Source of the DNA: Bacteroides sp. CAG:144
GTDB lineage: Bacteria > Bacteroidota > Bacteroidia > Bacteroidales > UBA11471
Assembly: GCA_000434215.1 (NCBI GenBank)
Contig: HF999746.1
Coordinates: forward strand, 82,467 to 87,593
Reading direction: 5' to 3'
Length of the DNA: 5,127 nucleotides
A program made the translations under genes and the position numbers. Shown one piece after another: positions 1-5,127 of the stretch. The notes under the pieces were generated by a model. The model had not been told where the DNA came from. It saw nothing but the letters and a program-made list of their open reading frames with translations, and did no database searches. The stretch's first letter is position 1. The number at the start of each line of letters is the position of its first letter.

Positions 1-682
1 CGAAAAAGGCTTTCCATTGTTGACGACCAAGAAGTTGCACTTGAAATCGATTATTCACGAATTGCTTTGGTTTCTCAAAGGAGATACCAACGTAAAGTAT
101 CTGCAAGATAACGGCGTGCGCATTTGGAACGAATGGGCCGATGCCAACGGTGATTTAGGGCATATTTACGGCTATCAGTGGCGTTCGTGGCCCGATTATA
201 ACGGTGGCTATATCGATCAGATTTCGGAAGTGGTAGAGACGATAAAACACAATCCCGATTCGCGGAGGATTATCGTAAGTGCGTGGAATGTCGCCGACTT
301 GAAGAATATGAATCTTCCTCCTTGCCATGCTTTTTTCCAGTTTTACGTGGCCGATGGGCGACTTAGTTTACAGCTTTATCAGCGGAGTGCCGATATTTTT
401 CTGGGCGTGCCGTTCAACATTGCGTCGTATGCTTTGCTGCTTATGATGATGGCCCAAGTAACCGGGCTGAAAGCCGGTGATTTTGTGCACACGCTCGGTG
501 ATGCACATATTTATAAAAACCATCTCGAACAGGTACATTTGCAACTTACGCGGGAACCGAGGGCCTTGCCGCAAATGATAATCAACCCCGAAGTGAAGTC
601 GATTTTCGATTTCCGCTACGAGGATTTCACGCTTACCGGTTATGATCCGCACTCCCATATCAAAGGTGTCGTAGCCGTATAA
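1..682 (+). CDS. thyA: Thymidylate synthase ThyA, 5'-truncated by window edge
   Basis: Converts dUMP and 5,10-methylene-THF to dTMP and dihydrofolate in the cytoplasm, the only de novo dTMP step in organisms with this enzyme class. The reading frame is open from base 2 ([11 protein letters not shown]) to the TAA at 680-682, giving 226 codons. These align without gaps to E. coli ThyA from about residue 39 to its end at 264, so about 38 N-terminal residues, including the phosphate-binding Arg21 loop, lie outside the window. Visible active-site residues in E. coli numbering are Glu58 (IIHELLWFL), Tyr94 (YGYQW), Arg126/127 ([10 protein letters not shown]), nucleophile Cys146 (PPCHAFFQF, codon 323-325), Arg166 and Asp169 (QRSADIFLG), Asn177 (FNIASYA), and His207/Tyr209 (GDAHIY). 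The TTG at 17 is internal Leu44, not a start. folA follows after 10 bp. Nothing suggests inactivation. Identity is very secure from the motifs. Confidence 0.98.
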   Translation, partial: EKGFPLLTTKKLHLKSIIHELLWFLKGDTNVKYLQDNGVRIWNEWADANGDLGHIYGYQWRSWPDYNGGYIDQISEVVETIKHNPDSRRIIVSAWNVADLKNMNLPPCHAFFQFYVADGRLSLQLYQRSADIFLGVPFNIASYALLLMMMAQVTGLKAGDFVHTLGDAHIYKNHLEQVHLQLTREPRALPQMIINPEVKSIFDFRYEDFTLTGYDPHSHIKGVVAV

Positions 683-692
683 TCCCGACGAT

Positions 693-1187
693 ATGAAAAA
701 TCTTTCTTTGATAGCTGCCGTAGCCGGTAACCGGGCGATCGGCAAGGACAACGACTTGTTATGCCATCTTCCCAATGATTTGAAGCATTTCAAAGCTCTC
801 ACAGTCGATCATACCATTATTATGGGGCGACATACATTCGAGTCTCTTCCCGCCGGGCCGTTGCCTCGTCGTAAAAACGTCGTGCTTTCGTCCCGTCCCG
901 AATTATTGCCCTCTACGGTTTTTGCTTTTTCATCGCTGTCTGAGGCATTGGCCGAGGAGCGGGGAGAAGATGAACTGTTTATTATAGGAGGGGCGACTCT
1001 TTATAACCAGTCTATCGCCGATGCGGGCCGGTTATATATTACCGAGATACACCATGATTTCCCCGATGCCGATACGTTCTTTCCCGAAATCGATTTGAGG
1101 GTATGGAAGGAAATCGGTAGGGAAGATTTTCCGGCGGACGACCGGCATGCTTATGCCTACTCGTTCGTTGTTTACGAACGGTTTTAG
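693..1187 (+). CDS. folA: Dihydrofolate reductase (DHFR)
   Basis: NADPH-dependent reduction of dihydrofolate to tetrahydrofolate in the cytoplasm. It recycles the dihydrofolate made by ThyA and is the target of trimethoprim. The product is 164 aa, a typical bacterial DHFR length (E. coli 159). Visible family motifs are the Met20-loop region AIGKDNDLLCHLPNDLKHF (residues 15-33) with catalytic Asp29 (E. coli Asp27) and Phe33 (Phe31); the NADPH-binding IIMGRHTFESLP (42-53) with Arg46-His47-Thr48; PLPRRKNVVLSSRP (56-69) with the folate-binding Arg (E. coli Arg57); IIGGATLY (97-104) with the Gly-Gly pair; and LYITEIH (114-120) with Thr117 (E. coli Thr113). Oddity: the usual L-P-W-H-L-P is L-L-C-H-L-P here, so Cys24 replaces the conserved Trp22 (codon TGC at 762-764). 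The ATG at 693 starts 10 bp after the thyA stop and gives the expected N-terminus; no clear Shine-Dalgarno is visible. Probably co-transcribed with thyA. Confidence 0.97.
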   Translation: MKNLSLIAAVAGNRAIGKDNDLLCHLPNDLKHFKALTVDHTIIMGRHTFESLPAGPLPRRKNVVLSSRPELLPSTVFAFSSLSEALAEERGEDELFIIGGATLYNQSIADAGRLYITEIHHDFPDADTFFPEIDLRVWKEIGREDFPADDRHAYAYSFVVYERF

Positions 1188-1203
1188 AAAAGAAATCTTT
1201 TGT

Positions 1204-1252
1204 AAAAGCAGAGGGGCATCGCTCAATTTTTGAGCGATGCCCCTCTGCTTTT
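1204..1252. terminator. Bidirectional intrinsic terminator between folA and dsbD
   Basis: A perfect inverted repeat: left arm 1204-1226, loop TTT at 1227-1229, right arm 1230-1252, 23 bp with no mismatch. The GC-rich core of the left arm is GCAGAGGGGCATCGCTC. The arms end in AAAA (1204-1207) and TTTT (1249-1252, with a fifth T at 1253), so the RNA from either strand has a stable stem followed by a U tract. It lies 16 bp past the folA stop and 16 bp past the dsbD stop (1269-1271, - strand), the expected place for a terminator shared by convergent genes. The repeat is read directly; the function is inferred from structure and position. Confidence 0.93.
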
Positions 1253-1268
1253 TATTCCGAATGTGTTA

Positions 1269-3365
1269 TCAACGTTTATTTTCGCTCTCGAATACTTTCA
1301 GACCGTTTTTCAGGAATTCGAGGTAAGCGGGAATATCTTCTTTATAAGAGTAAGAAGGACCTACGGGTTCGCCTTTCGTATCGAGCAACACATAGAACGG
1401 TTGCGCATTTGCACCGAACTTATGACGTTGCAGATAACTCCAACGGTCGCCCACGGTGTAAAGAGTCCGGGTCTTGCCATACTCTTCTATCTTGATAGGC
1501 TCGGGAAGAGATTCTTTATCGTCGACCATGAGGGTAATGAGTACATAATCGTTTTCGATAATGTCTTTCACGGCCGGGTCGGTCCATACGGCAGCTTCCA
1601 TCTTACGGCAGTTTACGCAACCGTAGCCCGAGAAATCGACGAGGACGGGTTTATTTACTTTCTTGGCGTAAGCCATACCTTCATCGTAGTCCATGAATGC
1701 GGCGTGTACTTCGTCTTTATAGAGGTTGAAATCTTGTGTCGACAATGGCGGGGCAAAAGCGCTGATGGCTTTCAACGGAGCTCCCCACAATCCGGGAACC
1801 ATGTAGAGGGCGAAAGCCAATGAAATCATCGCCAAGAAAAGACGGGGAACAGAGACATGCTGGCTTTCGCTGTCGTGGGAGAAACGAAGTTTTCCCAACA
1901 GATAAATACCCAGTAAGGCAAAGATGATAATCCACAATGCGACGAATGCTTCGCGGTCGAGGATATGCCAGCCGTATGCAAGGTCGGCTACCGAGAGGAA
2001 TTTGAGGGCGAAAGCCAGTTCGAGGAATGCGAGAACCACTTTTACCGAGTTGAGCCAACCGCCCGAGCGCGGCAATGATTGCAGCATCGAGGGGAAAATG
2101 GCGAATACGGCAAAAGGTATGGCGAGAGCCAAAGCAAATCCGAACATACCGATAGCCGGGCCGATGGCGACTCCCATAGAAGCAGCTTGCACCAGCAATG
2201 TTCCTATAATAGGACCTGTACAGGAGAACGAGACCAAAGCCAATGTAAAGGCCATGAAGAAAATACTCAACAATCCGCTTGTCGAGTCGGCTTTACTGTC
2301 GAGTTTGGTTGTCCAAGACGCCGGAAGTGTCAGTTCGAAAGCTCCGAAGAAAGAGATGGCAAATACCACCAAAAGAGCGAAGAACAGAATATTGAATACG
2401 GCATTGGTTGCTAAACTGTTCAATGCGCTGGCTCCGAAGATGGCCGTAATAAGCAATCCCAGGCCGACATAAATGATGATGATGGCGAGACCGTAAATAA
2501 TGGCGTCCCGTATCGACCGGTTACGGTTGTTGGACCGTTTCAGAAAAAAACTCACTGTCATGGGAATCATGGGCCATACGCAGGGGGTGAGCAGGGCCAA
2601 TAGTCCGCCGACGAATCCCGAGAAAAAGAGAAACCACAACGACGTATCGGTTGTCGTGGTTGTTTCTCCCCGTGCTTGCAGTTTATCAATGACGGGAGTC
2701 CATAAATCGGTGGTTGTCGTTTGTGCGGTAGGAGTAGTCGCAGTCGTAACCTCATTTGAGGTAGGTTTAGCAGTTTCGGCTGTTTTTTCTGCCGGTTGGG
2801 CTACATTCTGTTTCGGTTCGTTATTTTTTTTTTCAGCCGGTTTTGCCGATTCTTTCTTTACCTCTTTTTTGGGTGCTGCTTTTGCGGCGGTTGCTGCCAA
2901 ATCGGCTGCCGAGAGACCTTTTCCCGTAAATTCGAATTCTTCACTGGTCGGGGGCAGACAAGACTGGTCGTCGCAAGTCATATAACGCAGGTAACCTTTT
3001 ACGGTGAAATTTTCGCCGGTCAGTTTGATGCGTTGAATGAAAGTTACCTCTTTTTCATACCAGTTGAGTTCCATACCGAATGTTTCATCGTATTTCGTGA
3101 TCAACTTTGACGGAGAAGTAACTTCACCTACCAGTTCCGCACCTTCCACAGACGTAAACGTGAATGTCGTGGGGTTGGGGCCGTCTTCGGGGATATGCAA
3201 CCCGTAGACATGCCAATGGTCATCGATTTTGGCGGTGAATTGCAACTCTTTTTCTGTCTTGGATACATCGGTCATCGAAAATTTCCAATGAACCGGATCT
3301 TGCATCTGCGCTTTGCCCAAACCGAAGGTCAAGAGCAAACCGAATAGGAAAATCAGTTTTTTCAT
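1269..3365 (-). CDS. dsbD: DsbD-family thiol:disulfide interchange protein (thioredoxin-fused)
   Basis: An inner-membrane protein expected to carry electrons from cytoplasmic thioredoxin to periplasmic disulfide partners. 698 aa. Residues 1-19 are a signal peptide (MKKLIFLFGLLLTFGLGKA). About 22-150 is a DsbD-alpha-like periplasmic domain with the pair C131-DDQS-C136 followed by LPP. About 151-240 is a K/A/P- then T-rich linker. About 242-527 is the CcdA/DsbD-beta membrane core, about 8 hydrophobic segments, with its cysteines in LLTPC262VWPMIP and SFSC382TGP. About 545-698 is a thioredoxin-like gamma domain with C583-VN-C586 (GYGCVNCRKME) and a likely cis-Pro656 (AQPFYVLLD). All six redox cysteines of the relay are present, so the protein looks functional. 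It is longer than E. coli DsbD (565 aa), largely because of the linker. ATG at 3363-3365, TGA at 1269-1271. It lies 76 bp downstream of the outer-membrane gene on the same strand and ends at the shared terminator. Natural substrates cannot be told from the sequence; a dsbD symbol is fair at family level. Confidence 0.94.
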   Translation of the reverse strand: MKKLIFLFGLLLTFGLGKAQMQDPVHWKFSMTDVSKTEKELQFTAKIDDHWHVYGLHIPEDGPNPTTFTFTSVEGAELVGEVTSPSKLITKYDETFGMELNWYEKEVTFIQRIKLTGENFTVKGYLRYMTCDDQSCLPPTSEEFEFTGKGLSAADLAATAAKAAPKKEVKKESAKPAEKKNNEPKQNVAQPAEKTAETAKPTSNEVTTATTPTAQTTTTDLWTPVIDKLQARGETTTTTDTSLWFLFFSGFVGGLLALLTPCVWPMIPMTVSFFLKRSNNRNRSIRDAIIYGLAIIIIYVGLGLLITAIFGASALNSLATNAVFNILFFALLVVFAISFFGAFELTLPASWTTKLDSKADSTSGLLSIFFMAFTLALVSFSCTGPIIGTLLVQAASMGVAIGPAIGMFGFALALAIPFAVFAIFPSMLQSLPRSGGWLNSVKVVLAFLELAFALKFLSVADLAYGWHILDREAFVALWIIIFALLGIYLLGKLRFSHDSESQHVSVPRLFLAMISLAFALYMVPGLWGAPLKAISAFAPPLSTQDFNLYKDEVHAAFMDYDEGMAYAKKVNKPVLVDFSGYGCVNCRKMEAAVWTDPAVKDIIENDYVLITLMVDDKESLPEPIKIEEYGKTRTLYTVGDRWSYLQRHKFGANAQPFYVLLDTKGEPVGPSYSYKEDIPAYLEFLKNGLKVFESENKR

Positions 3366-3427
3366 TGTTTTTGTCAGGTTGTTTTTCTATTTATCTTGTT
3401 CTTTCCTTTTTTCCGAAGAAAGAAAAG

Positions 3428-3459
3428 AAAAAGTATGTTTTTTAAAATTTCACGCCAAA
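3428..3459 (-). promoter_or_regulatory. Possible Bacteroidetes-type promoter for dsbD
   Basis: On the - strand, TTTG (complement of 3456-3459, inside the last codons of the outer-membrane gene) is followed after exactly 20 bp by TACTTTTT (complement of 3428-3435). The known Bacteroides sigma-ABfr consensus is TTTG, about 19-21 bp, then TAnnTTTG. The spacing fits and the second box differs only at its last base. Transcription would begin near 3420 and leave a leader of roughly 55 nt before the dsbD ATG. The region is A/T-rich, so a chance match is quite possible. It would let dsbD be expressed independently of the upstream gene. Confidence 0.3.
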
Positions 3460-5058
3460 GGTAAGAATTATATTGTTATTTTTCGTTATCAATCGGGCAC
3501 TTTCCGAACCTGAAATTTTTTTATCGGGTATTGCTGAGTATGCCATCACCTCATCGCTTACTCTACGGTGTTGGTAAGCGGCATCGATATAGACGTAACG
3601 GAATCGATAGCCGAGTCCTACGGAATAATTGTTTTTGGTACGTCCCAGCGAGTAACTGGGTAGAGTTCCCGAAGTGGGAACGTATGCTCTGTTTTCGAGC
3701 CATTTGTCGGATACCGGCGAGGATGTGAAAGAATATCCTGCCCGGGCACTCAGTTGCGGAGTGATACGGTATTCGGCTCCGATGCGCACGGTATGTGTAT
3801 TTTTCAGGTAATTTCTTATGTCGTCGTTGTCGTAGGCGTAGGTCTGTTCATAACCGTTGTCGTCGCTCAGTTTCATTTTCGAGTAGGCCGTGTATTCATA
3901 GTCGGCGCTTACAATTGCTTTATAACCAAATTGGTAGGAAGTACCTATCATAAATCGTAACGGAGTACGCAGGGAGAAGTGATTGGTCGATGTAGGTGTG
4001 CCGCTGTTTGATTGGGCTTTGGTATCTAACCCATTTTCTGTATAAATATAGTCGTTGATGATGTCTCCGTAGGCCGAGCGTCTTACCGAATAGTAGGTTG
4101 GTGTGTGTATGGCGGCTCCTATACGCCAAGAATTGGTGATGTATGCGATAAGGCCGGCTTTGAAGTTGACACCTGTCCCGTCGAGTACCAATTCGTTATA
4201 GAGAGAGTAATTCGATGAGGTTATCGGATAGAGAGTTCCGTCGATTTCGGTCTCTCCCGTAGTTCCGTTGAGATATTCCCCATATTCCGAAATAAGTTCG
4301 TATTTGAGGTCGATGACTCCGACTCCGATACCGAAGAATACCCGGTCGGAAATATTTCCTCCGAAGTTGAATGTATATTCGTTGTTATATCCGTTTTCCC
4401 TTACGTCGAGATATCCGCTTCCCGATGTACTTCCCTCGGAGAACAGTCCGTAATATTTATTGTTCGACACTGTTGCATCGGGAGAATAAGCGATGAGGAA
4501 ATTGTCGTAAGCGAGAATATCGAGCCACGGTGCGCCATTGTCGTAAGCACCGTTTGACGTGAGCAGATTATTGGGGTTGTCACTGCACAAGCCCGCGATA
4601 GCGTTGGAGAGAGAACCGTTCAGAGATTGGTAATTGACCCGGTAGTTTCGGGCGAAGTTCTTGCGGCTGTTATAGGCCACTCCGAAATTGATGTTTCTTA
4701 ATGCCATATCTCCGAGGTGGAAAGTGCCGACAAATCCCAGATTATCGAAATATACGCGTGTTTTATTGCTCCCGACATTACCCGGTAGGTTATTTACTCG
4801 AGTAGATTGGGGGGAGATAGTAAGAGTCGTTGCCACTTCGTTCGTTCGATAGATACCTATTCCGGCGGGATTTTGAGACAAGCTGCTGATGTCGCCGCCT
4901 AAGGATGTGAATGCTCCTCCCATACCGACGAAACGAGCCGTACCTATCAGGTCGTTGTCTGTCAACATTAAGGCTTCGACAGCCGACTGGGCAGAAATAT
5001 TACCTATGAGTCCAGCCGAGAAAAATAAGGCGCAGATTTTTTTTGTTATTTTGTTCAT
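3442..5058 (-). CDS. FadL/OMPP1-family outer-membrane transport protein
   Basis: A predicted 538-aa outer-membrane beta-barrel of the FadL/TodX/OMPP1 family, whose characterised members pass hydrophobic molecules such as long-chain fatty acids or aromatics across the outer membrane. Bacteroidetes homologues are often labelled 'hemin receptor' without direct proof. Residues 1-23 are a signal peptide (KITKKICALFFSAGLIGNISA). The family signature follows in residues 41-71: ARFVGMGGAFTSLGGD, then SSLSQNPAGIGIYR, the conserved N-terminal hatch region with its NPAG motif. The rest is rich in alternating aromatic/polar strands (for example NINFGVAYNSR, VFFGIGVGVIDLKYEL, VRIGAEYRITPQLSARAGYSF, YSVGLGYRFRYVYIDAAYQH), and the chain ends IILTFGVKF with a terminal Phe, as expected for a BAM-recognised barrel. 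The mature protein has only one cysteine (C158). The ATG at 5056-5058 gives a clean signal peptide and lies 21 bp after the preceding gene's stop, suggesting co-transcription. Substrate unknown; no haem-specific feature is visible. Confidence 0.88.
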   Translation of the reverse strand: MNKITKKICALFFSAGLIGNISAQSAVEALMLTDNDLIGTARFVGMGGAFTSLGGDISSLSQNPAGIGIYRTNEVATTLTISPQSTRVNNLPGNVGSNKTRVYFDNLGFVGTFHLGDMALRNINFGVAYNSRKNFARNYRVNYQSLNGSLSNAIAGLCSDNPNNLLTSNGAYDNGAPWLDILAYDNFLIAYSPDATVSNNKYYGLFSEGSTSGSGYLDVRENGYNNEYTFNFGGNISDRVFFGIGVGVIDLKYELISEYGEYLNGTTGETEIDGTLYPITSSNYSLYNELVLDGTGVNFKAGLIAYITNSWRIGAAIHTPTYYSVRRSAYGDIINDYIYTENGLDTKAQSNSGTPTSTNHFSLRTPLRFMIGTSYQFGYKAIVSADYEYTAYSKMKLSDDNGYEQTYAYDNDDIRNYLKNTHTVRIGAEYRITPQLSARAGYSFTSSPVSDKWLENRAYVPTSGTLPSYSLGRTKNNYSVGLGYRFRYVYIDAAYQHRRVSDEVMAYSAIPDKKISGSESARLITKNNNIILTFGVKF

Positions 5059-5079
5059 AATCGTTTGCTTGAAAAGATT

Positions 5080-5127
5080 CTACTTACCTTCGGCTACGGC
5101 TTCCGCCACCGCTGCTTCCGCGACTTC
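5080..5127 (-). CDS. C-terminal end of an unidentified gene with Ala/Glu-rich tail (partial)
   Basis: Reading the - strand from the window edge, 15 in-frame codons encode EVAEAAVAEAVAEGK and end at a TAG (5080-5082), 21 bp before the outer-membrane gene's ATG. The strong Glu/Ala/Val bias with a roughly three-residue rhythm (E-V-A, E-A-A, V-A-E, A-V-A) looks like a low-complexity or helical protein tail rather than chance, and the short gap to the next gene on the same strand fits an operon. The visible part is too short to identify the family, and a non-coding reading cannot be excluded. Confidence 0.55.
   Translation of the reverse strand, partial: EVAEAAVAEAVAEGK

Noticed and set aside
17..19. 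TTG as the thyA start codon
   Set aside because: The frame stays open to the window edge and the upstream codons encode E-K-G-F-P, which matches the conserved ThyA sequence before L-x-T-T-K, so the gene is cut by the window and not short.
368..802. 144-aa - strand ORF across the thyA-folA junction
   Set aside because: Entirely antisense to two strongly supported genes and resembles no known protein.
1032..1226. - strand ORF beginning MSDAPLL, and a + strand ORF at 1230-1823 beginning with the same MSDAPLL
   Set aside because: Both start at TTG codons in the two arms of the terminator hairpin, which explains the identical peptides. The first runs antisense to folA and the second antisense to dsbD; neither resembles a known protein.
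1924..2472. + strand ORFs within dsbD (also 2079-2414, 2500-2985 and 2796-3110)
   Set aside because: They are shadows of the dsbD reading frame; the V/S/F-rich translation at 2500-2985 is the complement of the low-complexity linker, not a membrane protein.
3405..3426. Hairpin with a C-UUCG-G loop on the - strand between the outer-membrane gene and dsbD, considered as a terminator
   Set aside because: The stem is short and mostly A-U with an internal mismatch and G-U pairs, and no U tract follows it. It could be a weak leader structure or simply arise from the purine/pyrimidine-biased sequence.
3442..5058. Haem-receptor function for the FadL-like protein
   Set aside because: The label is common in databases for this family, but I see no haem-binding motif and no TonB-dependent receptor architecture (no TonB box, no plug domain); only the FadL-type signature is supported.
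1..5127. Mobile element, CRISPR, toxin-antitoxin, defence or other new system
   Set aside because: No transposase, integrase, direct-repeat array, tRNA attachment site or unknown multi-gene cassette is visible; the window is filled by recognisable housekeeping and envelope genes.

Overview
The window looks like ordinary chromosomal DNA from a Bacteroidota bacterium, probably order Bacteroidales. The evidence is: (i) a FadL/OMPP1-type outer-membrane protein with the N-terminal signature common in that phylum (GMGGAFTSLGGD...NPAGIGIYR); (ii) a long DsbD-type protein with the layout common there (periplasmic N-domain, low-complexity linker, 8-TM core, thioredoxin-like C-domain); (iii) gene starts without convincing Shine-Dalgarno sequences; and (iv) a possible promoter of the Bacteroidetes type (TTTG, 20 bp, TAnnTTT). 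Genus cannot be fixed from the sequence alone.

Layout: two converging transcription units meet at a strong bidirectional terminator. On the + strand, thyA (thymidylate synthase; the left window edge cuts off about 38 N-terminal residues) is followed after 10 bp by folA (dihydrofolate reductase). The two form a natural unit, because ThyA oxidises methylene-THF to dihydrofolate and FolA reduces it back to THF. On the - strand, reading from the right edge, come the last 15 codons of an unidentified gene with an Ala/Glu-rich tail, then after 21 bp a FadL-like outer-membrane beta-barrel protein, then after 76 bp a DsbD-family thiol:disulfide interchange protein. A perfect 23-bp inverted repeat with a 3-nt loop lies almost midway between the folA and dsbD stop codons.

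The five coding regions (two of them partial) and the terminator account for nearly the whole window, and no non-coding stretch reaches 300 bp. I found no mobile element, CRISPR array, tRNA, rRNA or evident new system. The points most worth a second look are: a Cys in the DHFR active-site loop where the family usually has Trp (Trp22 in E. coli); a 10-base homopolymer inside the dsbD reading frame, in the linker between its periplasmic and membrane domains; the unusual length and composition of that linker; and the length and symmetry of the terminator hairpin.
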